Shown in pieces: positions 1-11,557 of a stretch of DNA of 50,434 nucleotides. The first letter of the stretch is position 1. Every line of letters starts with the position of its first letter. The stretch covers positions 1 to 50,434 of the forward strand of contig JACRNJ010000027.1 of the NCBI GenBank assembly GCA_016219285.1. Reading direction: 5' to 3'. Position numbers and translations under genes: made by a program. Below the pieces are notes generated by a model that worked only from the letters and a program-made list of their open reading frames with translations, had not been told where the DNA came from and made no database searches. Source of the DNA: Deltaproteobacteria bacterium. Its GTDB lineage: Bacteria > Desulfobacterota > GWC2-55-46 > UBA9637.

Positions 1-111
1 AAGGCTGAACTCAAAAATACGGTTAAACGCGTAATGAGGAGATTGCAGAAAATGCCGCATATTGTTAAAAGTTTCTTCCATGCCCCTTCCTGTGCATATG
101 CAATTTTATGA
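1..111 (+). CDS. C-terminal fragment of a truncated ORF running in from the left edge (possibly a transposase tail)
   Basis: Frame 1 is open from base 1 to TGA at 109-111: KAELKNTVKRVMRRLQKMPHIVKSFFHAPSCAYAIL. The basic, compact C-terminus next to a truncated traW suggests an IS element; inference only. Confidence 0.3.
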   Translation, partial: KAELKNTVKRVMRRLQKMPHIVKSFFHAPSCAYAIL

Positions 112-127
112 GGCTTTGTCATGTTAG

Positions 128-628
128 TTCTTAGTAACTAAGTACAAAAACCAAATAGCGGGAAAAGTAAAGTCTTATAAACCGCATAATCTGGCAACTC
201 TCAAAAGGGCAACAGAAGACAGAATCTTTGATGTGGATATGATCTATACTCTTGATTTTGATATTCCTGACGGAAAAGGAGGAATTTTATACCCAAAGGG
301 TTTTACATTTAATCCCCTTGATTATGTTCCTTTTAATAAAACCATTGTGGTGATAAACGGCGCCAACGAAGATGAAATAAAATGGTTTGTAGAATCAAAA
401 TATTATACAGAAAAGGGGACTAACATAACTCTCCTTATAACAGACGGAGAGTGGATAAGTCTTTCTGACAGACTTAAGATAGCTGTATTTTACCTGACAA
501 CCCAGATATCCAACAGGTTCAGACTAAACAGCACACCATCTGTCATAAAAAGGAATGAGAGTAAAATGGAGGTAATTGAGTTTGATGTTAAAAAAAATGA
601 TAATGTCGAGAAAAGTAGCGGCAGCTAG
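128..628 (+). pseudogene. traW: TraW-like conjugal transfer protein, N-terminally truncated
   Basis: The reading frame is open from 128, upstream of the listed ORF start at 233. It contains the TraW-like '...ILYPKGFTFNPLDYVPF...' motif. No proper N-terminus; the frame begins right after the fragment at the left edge. Confidence 0.55.
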
Positions 629-1583
629 CTTACTTGTTTTTGTTGTTTTACTGCCTTTAAAGCAAGTTTGGGCAGTATGCCCGACAGCAGGAGCAAACAT
701 GTTGGACTTGGCTGTGTGGGATTCCATATACCCGTTATATGTTGCCGGCGTCAAAATTGCACCCGGCACGGATGGAGTTTCTACCAATATTTATTCAAAT
801 GACCCTATTTGCACATGCCCCGCATATCCAGTTAACCGCGTAGGCTTTACTATAGGCTTTTGGGAACCGGCCAGATTAATAGAAACCGTCAAAGACCCTG
901 GATGTTTTTTGTCGGTTGGGATCTCCTCGTCGTTCGGCTCAGGTCCCCCCACACTAGCCGGTACTACCGATTCTGCTGCTACAGGACACCCTTTCACTTT
1001 TGCTCAGGCACACTATTATATATTCCCCGTATGGTCAATGTTGGAAATAATAACTGATAGCGTATGTTTCGAAAGCAGCGGCTTTGATTTGGCTTATATT
1101 ACAGAAGTAGATGCAATGTGGCAGGATGACAGCCTTGCGGCTATATTAACCCCGGAGAACGTTCTTTTTGCAAACCCAATAGCAACCCTTGCGTGTATTG
1201 CAGACAGTATCGGCAGCGCAGCCGGCATGTCTTTTAGCCCGTTCTGGTGTATGGGCTCGTGGGGTAGCGCATACCCCCTGACTGGTTCTATAGGCACGTC
1301 AAACGTATTAAATGCTAATGCGGGTCTTGCTGCAAGAATGCTATATAAACTTTCAAGAGAGCTTCTTGTCTGCGACACTAATGTGTATGAATGTAGCTGC
1401 ATCCCGACGCCAATCTGGATAAAGGGCAATTATAAGATGCATATATCTTATCCCATAAAAGATTATATAGCCCGTTCTATAGGAACAACAGGACTATTAT
1501 GGAATATAGGTAAAAACCCTCCAATAGGAGGAGAGAATTTCATATGGACACTTTACAGAATCAGGAATTGCTGCGCATTTTGA
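597..1583 (+). CDS. traU: TraU family conjugal transfer protein
   Basis: Signal peptide followed by CPTAGANMLDLAVWDSIYPLYVAGVKI...CTCP...VGFTIGFWEPARLIE, a Cys-rich periplasmic TraU pattern; F-type order. Confidence 0.85.
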   Translation: MIMSRKVAAASLLVFVVLLPLKQVWAVCPTAGANMLDLAVWDSIYPLYVAGVKIAPGTDGVSTNIYSNDPICTCPAYPVNRVGFTIGFWEPARLIETVKDPGCFLSVGISSSFGSGPPTLAGTTDSAATGHPFTFAQAHYYIFPVWSMLEIITDSVCFESSGFDLAYITEVDAMWQDDSLAAILTPENVLFANPIATLACIADSIGSAAGMSFSPFWCMGSWGSAYPLTGSIGTSNVLNANAGLAARMLYKLSRELLVCDTNVYECSCIPTPIWIKGNYKMHISYPIKDYIARSIGTTGLLWNIGKNPPIGGENFIWTLYRIRNCCAF

Positions 1584-1600
1584 ACAGAGGAGTTACGCTC

Positions 1601-2431
1601 ATGACCACTTTTTATAATTACTTGCTTTTTGGGGTATTATCCCTATTGTTTACAACTGTAGCAGGGAGCATAATATTCACATATTCTATTGCCTCCGCTG
1701 AAGAAATAGAAGCGGGAGGAAGAAAAATAGACAGGAAGGCTATTACCCATAATCCCGAAATAATGGAAAAGGCAAAACAGGCTATCCCTAAAGATATGAG
1801 CAAGAAAGTTCAGGATGAAATCAACAGACTTACGGGAAAAGGCGGCATATTCTCCGGCGCAAAGGAGATAGAAGAGTTTCAGAAAAAAAAGATTATAAAA
1901 GACAAACAAGAGGGAAACGAAGGTAATGAAGATTTAGACACTGTGGAAGGTAAAAAGATTCTGGCTGAAGGTGAAAGGGTTTATATATTCATTTCTTCTT
2001 CTGTCCCTATAGCGACGCTTCGAAACTATGCATCTGCTATGAACATACTACAAGAAGAAAATATTACGATGGTAATGCGGGGTTTTGTTGACGGTATGAA
2101 AAAGATGCATCCCACCCTCGATTTTGTAAGAAAGATTATAGTTGTTAATGATAAAGAGTGTAAACAAGAAAAATGTGAAACATATAAAGCTAATATTATG
2201 ATTGAACCCCGCCTTTTCAGCCGGTTCAACATAGATAATGTGCCGGCGATTGTTTATGACAGGGGAGCGGCGGCAGATAATTATGATATTACCCCTGTGG
2301 ACGATAGTTACTATGTGGTTTACGGAGATACGTCTATTGATGGAGCAATAGAAATAATAAATAAAGAAGCAAAAACTGATTCGCTTCCCCATCTCATAAA
2401 GAAGATTAGGGGAAGCTTTTATCTTGAATAA
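1601..2431 (+). CDS. trbC: TrbC-type F pilus assembly protein
   Basis: Signal peptide, then 'VYIFISSSVPIATLRNYASAMN...MVMRGFVDGMKK' and 'RFNIDNVPAIVYD', typical of TrbC/TraW-C thioredoxin-like proteins. ATG at 1601 follows the traU stop. Confidence 0.75.
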   Translation: MTTFYNYLLFGVLSLLFTTVAGSIIFTYSIASAEEIEAGGRKIDRKAITHNPEIMEKAKQAIPKDMSKKVQDEINRLTGKGGIFSGAKEIEEFQKKKIIKDKQEGNEGNEDLDTVEGKKILAEGERVYIFISSSVPIATLRNYASAMNILQEENITMVMRGFVDGMKKMHPTLDFVRKIIVVNDKECKQEKCETYKANIMIEPRLFSRFNIDNVPAIVYDRGAAADNYDITPVDDSYYVVYGDTSIDGAIEIINKEAKTDSLPHLIKKIRGSFYLE

Positions 2432-2565
2432 CTGGATAAGACCCAAACTAAAAAATAAGGAGGCCAAATTCGTGACTCTTTTGGAACGTGTGTTAAACAA
2501 AATTGATCGTGTTTTGGGATTATGGTCCGGAAAGCTCGGGTTCAGCAAAAGGGTGGGGGGTAATT

Positions 2566-3084
2566 ATGCGCACAGAAGACACTATTTCCACAGCTTCACG
2601 GCTAGAGAAATACAAAGAGAAGCTCAAAAAATACAAACCTATGATAGCACTGCTTGCCTTTTCGCTTATTGTAGGGCTTATTGCCCAAATGGTAGTCTTT
2701 GCATCCACACAATCCCTTGATTACAGGTTCTTTTTCAAACTCTCGCCTGTATCTGCTAAAAAGGGGGATTATATTATGTTCCGTTTAAATAAGGATAAGT
2801 ACCACGGCAATGCCATGCTGTCTAAACAAATTGCCTGCGCGCCTGAAGATATGCTGACTGTTATAGACAGAGAATATTTTTGCAATGGGGTAAATATCGG
2901 CAAAGCAAAGGAATACTCCCTGAAGGGCGAAAAACTTAATAACTTTATTTATAACGGGAAAATACCCAAAGGAATGTTTTTCGTAGAGGGCAGCGGCGAA
3001 CATTTTAAGGATAGTTACGACTCCAGATATTTTGGGTTTGTTGAATTGAACAGGATTGCGGGCAGATTGTTGCCGATATTCTAA
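2566..3084 (+). CDS. S26-family signal peptidase of conjugative type (plasmid TraF/LepB-like)
   Basis: One N-terminal TM helix, '[15 protein letters not shown]', '[13 protein letters not shown]' and '[27 protein letters not shown]'. RBS-like gggtgggggg precedes ATG 2566. Confidence 0.65.
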   Translation: MRTEDTISTASRLEKYKEKLKKYKPMIALLAFSLIVGLIAQMVVFASTQSLDYRFFFKLSPVSAKKGDYIMFRLNKDKYHGNAMLSKQIACAPEDMLTVIDREYFCNGVNIGKAKEYSLKGEKLNNFIYNGKIPKGMFFVEGSGEHFKDSYDSRYFGFVELNRIAGRLLPIF

Positions 3085-3127
3085 GTTTGCTGAGCAAATA
3101 ACAAAGGACCGAGGTGAAAAGGTAAGC

Positions 3128-4399
3128 ATGCAAGACAACAAACTTATAAAAGATATAAAGACAGCCAACCCAGATATCATTAAAAGAAAAATTGAGAGGT
3201 GGGGTAACGCTTTTTCTCAAAAATTATGGCCTTTTGTTAAAGAGCATTACTGGCATTCCAAAGCCTCTGTTAATGTTTTCAGGGTTGTGGGCACTCAACA
3301 CCCGGACTACGCAGGTTTTACGTGGATTGAATTCCTTGAAAAGGGCAAAAGGATGGGGCTAAATCTCAAACTTCAAGAGGAAAACCCCGGATACTATTAC
3401 GAGACCGGAAATAAGGAACCCGTCATGTATTATAACAGCATAGATGGCGGAGATTTATATGTGGGAGGAGATGATGGCAACCACAGGACCTGTATTGCAA
3501 GGGCGGTCTTTTATCTTAAGGGTGACAGCGTCTTGCATGGGGTTACTGTTAACGATTACAGGATAGATTGGAGATTGAAGGGCATTTATGACCAGTTTTT
3601 GCAAATAATTGGAGAAAAGAAATTGCCTTATTTTGCAGAACCTCAATCGGAAGTAGTTTCAAGAGACGATTCGGGAGGTTGGATGCTGGAAAAATACAAA
3701 ACCACTTTTAAAGTTAAAGGTTTTAAAAGGGGGAAGAATTCAATCCTTGATGGTGAAGAAATCGGCGGTTTTTTGGAGAGTGTGAAAAACACAGGTGCAT
3801 TTAAAAACAAAATATTCGGTTTTTTTAAAAAAAGTTCAATTATCGCTCTTTTTACCATGTTTCTTGCATCCCTTTGCCATGCAGGAGATTTGCCTGCAAA
3901 CCTGTTTAACGCATCGGCAGGGGCAGACAAGAAAGTTTCATCTGAAGATAAAAAAGACCAAAGCGCTAATAGCTATCATAAAGGTAAGGCCAGCGGCTGG
4001 TATTGGTATCAAGACCCAATAGAAGAAAGTAAAGAAGAAGAAAAAAAAGAAGAAGAAAAGGCGCAAGCACAGCCAAATTATATAAATAAGCCCGATCCGT
4101 GGTTGATGACTGCAGATGAACTGAAAAAGTTTATAGAGGATACAAAGAAGGACGCCGTAGCAACCCCCACTCCTGACAATCTGCTTAATTATATTGCCGC
4201 ACAGGATGTGGCAAGGAAAAAGGCTGCTGCGTTTGCCGCCTCGTACATGCTTGTAATGCAGATGCACCCTGAATATTCAACAGTGTCATATAATCCAAGT
4301 ACAAATACACCAGCGACGCTTTATATAAAGTCAAAAACGATGAAATTGAGCAAATCATCGCCTCATCAAGGGAAGATTTTGCCCTTGCATACTTTATAA
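3128..4399 (+). pseudogene. traF: Novel N-terminal domain (ParB-like 'DGNHRT' motif) fused to TraF-type pilus assembly protein; disrupted by frameshift
   Basis: N-terminal ~215 aa contains 'GGDDGNHRTCIARA'; then an internal signal peptide 'SSIIALFTMFLASLCHAGDLP' and the TraF hallmark 'GWYWYQDP'. The thioredoxin-like C-terminus continues in another frame (see next feature). Confidence 0.6.
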
Positions 4400-4761
4400 G
4401 ACCTACATGTGAGTTCTGTCAGGCTCAAACCGGAATACTTAAGTATTTTATTAATAAATACGGGTGGGACATCAAACCGGTAAATATAGAAGAAGAACCG
4501 CAGGCCGGTTACAGGTTTAACATAACTATAGTGCCTACGCTTTTGCTCGTATATAAAAACACCGGTGACTTTATGCCTATATCGACAGGTGTTACAAGTG
4601 TCGATATGTTAGAGGAATCTCTCTATAGGGCAATCAGATACATGCGGGGCGAAACGACACCGTCTCAGTTCTTGACCCGGGGATATAATTTGGGCAGTGC
4701 TCTTGACCCTGAAACCAAAAATACAGCAATTGTTCCAATGTTCCAAAATATTGAGAGATAG
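4297..4761 (+). pseudogene. traF: C-terminal part of TraF (thioredoxin-like) in the shifted frame
   Basis: Frame-1 translation KYKYTSDALYKVKNDEIEQIIASSREDFALAYFIRPTCEFCQAQTGILKYF...VPTLLLVYKNTGD, with a C-x2-C thioredoxin-like motif; no start codon of its own at the junction. Confidence 0.65.
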
Positions 4762-4788
4762 TTTTAAATAGGCTAAAAACCGGAGGGG

Positions 4789-6192
4789 TTGATGAAAAAA
4801 ACACTTATTCCTACATTATTTTTACTTCTTTCTTGTTTTGTGCCTTTGCTTTTTGGCGGCACATCATATGCCGGTAACTGGGTGGATGATTGGTTTCAAC
4901 AAGCCACTTACTCTGGCCCACAATCTTTTGAAGGCCAAAAAAGAGGATATTGGACAGGCGGAAATATGTCTATAAGATATAACCCCTCAACCGACTTCCC
5001 TTTTACTGTTTCTCTTCCTAAACTTAAGGCCGGCTGCGGGGGAATAGATGTGTTTATGGGGGGTTTTAGTTTTCTTAATATGGATAAACTTGGTGATAAA
5101 TTCCAGAGCATAATGACCGGCGCTGCCACATATGCTTTTGACCTGGCTCTGGAAACTGTGTGTCCTCAATGCTCTAAAATATATAAAGACCTGGAGAATA
5201 TAGCAAACAAGCTGAACAGCATCCAATTAAACGATTGTAAGGCGTCTAAGGCTATAGTTGTGGCTGCTAAAAGTGAAATTGTCGGATTATGGAAGGGTGA
5301 AGGTTCCGGCCAGGCAGTAACAGAACTCAGTAAATATTCCCAGGAAGCAGGCTTAAGTACCCTGTATAGTGATGCTAAAAAAAATACAGAGACTAACCCT
5401 CAGCAGGCAGCAAACGACCTTAAAAACAGCGTTACAGGCGGTAACGCCAATATTGAAACACTTGTGTATGGGCAGGGATCACTTTTAGGGAAAATCGGCA
5501 TTAAATACAATCTAGATACACGATGGATAAACCTCGCGAGAGGGTATATTGGAGATATATTAGTAAAAGAAGAAAATAACCCCATGTCAACCGAAGAAAT
5601 AATAGCGTGCCCTAGAAATACCCCTGAAGCTTTTATGGACTTTGTAAATAATAATGTCTATTTACAAACATGCTCATCAGCTAACTGCACATGCTCACAG
5701 GATACCTCACTTCTAACCTCATATATTTCAGATAATCTTGATAGGGTTAACGCCGCCGCGGTAAACAAAACTCCTCTTTCACAAGAGACACAGGCTTTTA
5801 TACAAAGGGCGCCTGCGCCGGTATATATAAATATTATGAACTTTCTGTCTATAAATGACGCACAATCCGTGGAGGATTTAAAACAGAACTTAACAGTCAT
5901 GTACTCTATAAAACAGCTTCAGGACTTATATGTAAATATAGGAAAGGCTGTAGATAAATATGAAGCAGCTGTAAAGGCGCAAGATGTAGAAGGGAATGTC
6001 TTTACAGTACAACATCTTGAGTTTATGGAAAAAATGCTTGCACGTATCAAAGAGCAGAATAAATTCCTCTCTAATAAACTTGATAGCGAGAAACAGCTTT
6101 ATATACAAGTTGTAGAATTACGCATTAAACAGATGGAGAATACTTTCGAGCCTGGGAAACTAAAGATTTTAGGTAATGTTATTAACAAATAA
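4789..6192 (+). CDS. traH: TraH conjugal transfer pilus assembly protein
   Basis: 'LPKLKAGCGGIDVFMGGFSFLNMDKLGDKFQSIMTGAATYAFDLALETVCPQCSKI' is the TraH family pattern. Confidence 0.88.
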   Translation: MMKKTLIPTLFLLLSCFVPLLFGGTSYAGNWVDDWFQQATYSGPQSFEGQKRGYWTGGNMSIRYNPSTDFPFTVSLPKLKAGCGGIDVFMGGFSFLNMDKLGDKFQSIMTGAATYAFDLALETVCPQCSKIYKDLENIANKLNSIQLNDCKASKAIVVAAKSEIVGLWKGEGSGQAVTELSKYSQEAGLSTLYSDAKKNTETNPQQAANDLKNSVTGGNANIETLVYGQGSLLGKIGIKYNLDTRWINLARGYIGDILVKEENNPMSTEEIIACPRNTPEAFMDFVNNNVYLQTCSSANCTCSQDTSLLTSYISDNLDRVNAAAVNKTPLSQETQAFIQRAPAPVYINIMNFLSINDAQSVEDLKQNLTVMYSIKQLQDLYVNIGKAVDKYEAAVKAQDVEGNVFTVQHLEFMEKMLARIKEQNKFLSNKLDSEKQLYIQVVELRIKQMENTFEPGKLKILGNVINK

Positions 6193-6239
6193 CTGCAAGT
6201 GTCATCTAACAGGTTGCGGAAAAAGGCCAAATTGAACCC

Positions 6240-6325
6240 AAAAGTTGTCATTCCCGCGAAAGCGGGAATCCATAACATATTGATTTTACAAAGACTGGAT
6301 TCCCGATAAAAACCTCGGGACAGAA
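6240..6325. repeat. Dispersed palindromic intergenic repeat (cattcccgcgaaagcgggaatcc ... ggattcccg)
   Basis: Hairpin CCCGCgaaaGCGGG plus a second gattcccg/cgaggtttttatcggg segment between traH and the next ORF. Confidence 0.6.
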
Positions 6326-6354
6326 AAAGAGTTTTTCAGCAGCCTGCTAATAAT

Positions 6355-6870
6355 ATGAACCAGGAAAAACTTCAAAAACTTCTCAGAATTAAGTCCAGAA
6401 CTGCGCTTATCTTTAAACTCATTTCCGCGTTTGTGAAATTTATCTTCGCGGTGTCGGGGATTTTATCCTCTATTTTTATAATATCAATACTACTGCCGGA
6501 TCTGCTGTCGGGTAGGGCGGCTTTACTGAACCTTAAATTTATTTTTGGCTTTCTTTTGGTTTGTTTTGCTGCTGCATACTTCTTATTTCGTTGGGGATGG
6601 GAAGATTTTAAAAAATACAGAGTTGATTGGAGTTTATTCTCAACAACCCAGTTGCTGCCTGTGGAACCGCTTAATAAAACAAATCCAACAAGAATGGCCG
6701 GTAATAAAAGCTTTATAGTATCCCTACTGGACAAAGGGTCGCTAAGCACAAAGCTGGGAGGTAATAGTCTTGCTCTTGCGTTTTTTTCTTTTGTTTGCCT
6801 TCTTTGGTTTGAGCTTGTGAATAAAATTCGTCAAAAAACAAAAAAAGAAAGGGAAATGTCTATCAAATAA
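6355..6870 (+). CDS. Small membrane protein of the tra module
   Basis: 171 aa with several hydrophobic segments, between traH and traG. Confidence 0.5.
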   Translation: MNQEKLQKLLRIKSRTALIFKLISAFVKFIFAVSGILSSIFIISILLPDLLSGRAALLNLKFIFGFLLVCFAAAYFLFRWGWEDFKKYRVDWSLFSTTQLLPVEPLNKTNPTRMAGNKSFIVSLLDKGSLSTKLGGNSLALAFFSFVCLLWFELVNKIRQKTKKEREMSIK

Positions 6871-6880
6871 GGTTATAGAT

Positions 6881-9571
6881 TTGAATACATGGGACTTCTA
6901 TACATACGGCGGTTTTGACATTATTGTAACGGCTTTAAACAGCATTGCTTTAATGTTCAGCGACAACAACTTCACCGGCCTCTATTGGGCATTTGCCGCC
7001 TTTACACTCCTTATATATTTTACTGCCACATGGACAAAGGCCTTATTCGGAGGGATTGCCATGGGTATTATCGAATGGGGGAAAACATTTTTCCTTGCGA
7101 TAATACTGTGGGTAGGACTAATCGCTCCCGTGGGAACCCTTATAGTATATGATGCCCAGACAAACAAGATGCAGTCTATAGGAAATCTGCCGATAGGCGT
7201 TGTGGTTGTGGCGGGTATTACCAATATGGTACAGCGGGGTTTTGTAGATATTGTTGAAACCGCTACTGCCCCGCTTGTATCTTACAAAGACGGCTCAGGA
7301 GGAAAGGGTCTTGATATGTTTTCAAAACTCTATAACTTTGTCTCTAACGACATGATATGGCCTGACCAATATAATAAAGCATCTTTGGATAGGTATATAA
7401 ATGATTGCTTGTTTTTTTATATGGCAACCGGAAATATAAGCGCAAATGATTTTCTAAAGAGTTCAAACCTTTTTAGTGATGTTCTTTCTCAGGGCCAAAG
7501 CGAGGGCGTCTATACAGTCTATTATGCCGGCGACACTGTGACTAACCGTGCAGGCGTCACGATGACATGTACTGCCTCTTATACTGCCCTTCAGGGTATG
7601 CTTACTACCGCATACTTTACTTCTATCCTTCAAGGACAATTCTGCCCTAAAACAGGGTATTCAAGGGATGATCCTCAACAAGTTACACAGTGTGTGGATA
7701 CATTCACCAACCATCTTGATAAAATGGCGGGATACGTAAACGACGGCGCCCAGAGTATTTTACAGATGTATATAGCCCAATATGTAAACAACTATGTAAA
7801 GTCAGGCGACACCTCAGCTATAGCAAATTTTGTAGCAGCCAGGGAAACAGGATCAGGTATGATGGGTGTTGGTTTTATAGCTAATGATTTTGTGCCTATA
7901 TTTATCAATGTGATGACAGCTATCGCTATACTTAGCACACCATTGCTCTTTCTCTTCTTTGCTACAAACGCCTTACAGGCGCTCTCATATTATGTCGGCA
8001 CATTTTTGTGGCTTCTCATATGGGCGGTAGCAGATGCTATGCTTCATTACTTTGCCATGAATTATGCTTATAATTTTTACGCTGCCATGAGGGATAACCC
8101 TATGGCATACGTATCCTTGTTTACTTTTGATACTGGCGCCTCTAAGCTGTTGGCGCTTTTAGGCGGAATACGTGTGCTTGGCATGATGCTTGCCGGAAGT
8201 ATTGCCTTTGGAATATTAAAATTTGGCGGTGAGTCTTTCTCCAGGATGGCATCCTCTTTAGAGGGTAAAGTAGACAGCGCCGGTTCTCATGCAGGCAAGG
8301 TTGCACTCAAACCCGAAGAACAGGGGGCATATTATGATAGTTTTTACAGCGGTATAGGAAGGAGGGAGGCAATAAATAATTCCAATCCGCATGACATAAT
8401 GTCCGAGGCGTGGGCAGGCCGTATAAGAGACATCAATAGTGTAAAAGCCGGTATGGGGGCTAGCGGGTTAAACCCCCAAGATTATGGCGCTTTTATCGGT
8501 GGAATACAAGGCGCAAAAAATTACGGCGCTGACTTAGACCAGTATCTGGAGGCTTCACAGTTGGGTCTTGTCGAAGATTCTAATAAAGACGGTAAATTTG
8601 ATGATTTGGAAGTAGCCAGTGGTATCCGGGACTTGGAACAATTTCACAAAAGCGGCAATACGTTAACCTGGGGGATGGCAGATAAAATGAACCGGAAGTC
8701 TGGTACAGATGCGTTCCGTGAGGGGCAAAAAATTACTTACGGTAAAGATCCTCAAACCGGAGCAATACGCAACATAAGCGCAGAAGAGAATGCAACCGGC
8801 GTCGAAGTTAATGGCAAAGCTATGGAAGGAGCATATGCTGTAAAAAAGACCGGTTCTATAGGTCCTGACGGCAAAACAACCTGGTCTGACACTCATATTA
8901 CCGGCAGCGACCAGCATGGCAGCCAGGATTTTCATATAAACCCCAATACGGGCAGACAGTCAGGCGGTGTAATGGTAGACAATGCCGGAAGACATGAGGT
9001 AAAGGGACAGGAGACAATACATGCTGCCGTAAGTGATGGGTTGACAAGCGTTGCGAAGACAAACACAGCAACAGGAGACTTTTTGGAAAACCATATAACC
9101 GGCACAAAAGACGGGTTGCCATATAATGTCCATACAAATAAACCTGGTCTCGGTACTAATAAAGACGATATTATCTTTGGCGAATGGGGAGAAAAGAATG
9201 AATATGGTGGAACAAGCGACATTAAAATGGATAGTGGCGGCAATGTCACTGAGACAATGACACTGGGTAAGGACGGCATTGATAAATTTGCAAAAGATGC
9301 AAACAACGGTAAACTCGGCCACGGAATAACAGGAGATTATGTGGCTAAAGAACTTGCCCCTCGTATTAAGCAAGGCGAGGGGGTTGAAATTGTAACACAG
9401 AAAAACAAAAACGGCGATGTAGTTGGAAATAAGATTAAACATGGAAGCGGTGTTGACCACTATGATAATGTCAATAAAAAATGGGGTAAAGACCTTGAGA
9501 ATTGGAACGGCAAGTATGGCGGCCTGGATATACTAGGGCGGAGAAATATAAGGAGCAGGGCAATGATGTAA
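6881..9571 (+). pseudogene. traG: TraG N-terminal-domain mating-pair stabilisation protein, 5' part (frameshifted)
   Basis: TTG start; 'YTYGGFDIIVTALNSIALMF...LYWAFAAFTLLIYFTATWTKALFG', a multi-TM TraG_N pattern. Coding continues into ORF 9502-10776 in a different frame. Confidence 0.75.
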
Positions 9572-10776
9572 ACATCCAAGGGCATATGAGCAAAGGGGAC
9601 AAAACATATAATAGTATGTTGGAACAAGCAACTAAAAACAAAGACACTAACTTTGCACAACAGCTAATGAATATGGATGCAAATAAACCTATACAGTATA
9701 CAATCGACGGAGACTTATCCCGTCCCTCCAATATATCGGTGTCACAGGGGAGCAAGGCCTCAAAGATGGATGTGGGTGAAGAGAAAAAGGGTATGTTTGG
9801 AGATTTGGGCAATAAAGTTACTGGCCACAACTATAACGCCATCCACGAAGCCTCTGATGGGAAAAGATATAGGATTATAGGGGAAGTAGCCACTATCGGA
9901 GAAAAAGGTAAAGACGCTATAAGCTATACTAATTTCAAAAATAGCACTGCTCAGGAGGTGGACAAGGATGGGAAACCAATAGGCGAAAAATATGCTGCCA
10001 GCGTTTTAATACAGGATGGGAAGATTGTAAACTTACATGGCGAGAGTGGGATGAATAAGCAGGCGATGGATATGGATAAGAGTATAACTGACCATATGAA
10101 TGTCCAAAAAGGTGGTGGAACAGAATTGACTATGGTTACACCGGATGGTCTTACAACAGGGTATCTGGCGCATGATGATGTAACTGGCGGTCCAGTATTG
10201 GTGGCAGGTGATAAACGATATGGCGTTGGAGAGCATATGGTTACGCAGAATGAGGATGGTTCGCTGATGTATAGAGATGTCACCACAGATCCGAAAACAG
10301 GGAAGGTGGTAGCGGGTAAGAACTCTTCAATATTGGTAAGTGAGATGGCGATGACAAATCCGCATGATAACAGAACTTATCATGTTAAGATGCTTACGGA
10401 TACAAATACCGGCAATCAATTGGCTATTGATGCAGAATCAGGCACTTTTTGGAAAAGGACACAGGGCGAGCAGAAGAAAGATAAAGATGGCAAAATTGTG
10501 AATGACATGCACATCACAGAATACCGTGGTTATGAACAAAGAGGCGGTGTGCTTTCAACAATAGCTGAAAGAGTAATACCAGGGGGCGGCAGAGTGGTGG
10601 GGGATGTGATACAAGGGGTAAATGAAGCAAATCCAATTTCATCCCTCTTTAAGAAAGGAGGAACAGAAGGTAAAAATACCCAAAATGTCCCAACAACTGG
10701 CAGAGAATTAGATAAACAACAAAAAGAATGGGGGGAATATTTTGAAAAAAGTAAAGGATGGAAACCTGCAAAGTAG
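9540..10776 (+). pseudogene. traG: TraG C-terminal part in the shifted frame
   Basis: RAEKYKEQGNDVNIQGHMSKGDKTYNSMLEQ... has the same Gly/Asp/Lys-rich composition as the end of the preceding ORF and overlaps it. Confidence 0.6.
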
Positions 10777-10780
10777 AAGC

Positions 10781-11107
10781 TTAATCGTCATCATTATGAT
10801 ATATGTTGCCTGGGAATATATCTCTCATTCCGTAGTTAGATATATCAGGAACAGGGGGTATATATTCTCCTTGTATTCTGGACATAATTATAAAAGTAAT
10901 GAAAACTGAAACAGCCATTCCAAAAGCCACCTTTATATATCCCATATATCCTATTCCCAGTATGCTTCCAAAAATAATAAACAGGCTCGTCCACGGTCTT
11001 TTAACCATAAAATCGCATACCTTCTCAATGGGTGTTAAAATTACAAGGATTGCCTTTTTTAATCCGGGTGCCTTTTTAGGTTCTATCGGCCTGTATTGTC
11101 TTTCCAT
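10781..11107 (-). CDS. Small two-TM membrane protein
   Basis: Likely start MERQYRPIEPKKAPGLKK (inside ORF 10781-11239), with hydrophobic segments 'WTSLFIIFGSILGIGYMGYI' and 'VAFGMAVSVFITFIIM'. Confidence 0.45.
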   Translation of the reverse strand: MERQYRPIEPKKAPGLKKAILVILTPIEKVCDFMVKRPWTSLFIIFGSILGIGYMGYIKVAFGMAVSVFITFIIMSRIQGEYIPPVPDISNYGMRDIFPGNIYHNDDD

Positions 11108-11557
11108 CGCTCCCTCCTTTAACAGGGGTTTATGCTTCTTTGTTAAAATCATACACTTGATTTTTATTTTGTCAAGAGGAAAAAGTTCAGGGTAATGCAA
11201 AAAAATGTAAAAAACAAAAATGTAAAAAAATATTGACATGTTTTAATATATCTGCTATTTTAAAATAACCTTTCGGACTTTAAGACGCCTCATATTGATA
11301 ACATTTTTATATCTCATCATTATACAAGCCGAATGACATTATCCTTAATAACTCCATAAATAGGTTGAAAATCACAAATACGACATCTGCTGCTTGAAAT
11401 ATATCCTAACCCAGAAATATTGCTCATCACAGGCAAACTACACAAATGGTAATATATCTTACCGCTAAATCAAATGTGTTTTTAGAAAAGGTAAGCGGTG
11501 AATGTTTTCCCAACAGCTAACAGTGTGCTGCTTACCATCATAAAAGAGGAGTAGCTT

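Noticed and set aside
524-787. Antisense ORFs in the track (e.g. 524-787, 8960-9460, 48430-49095)
   Set aside because: They lie opposite well-supported CDSs, lack family-like motifs, and look like shadow frames.
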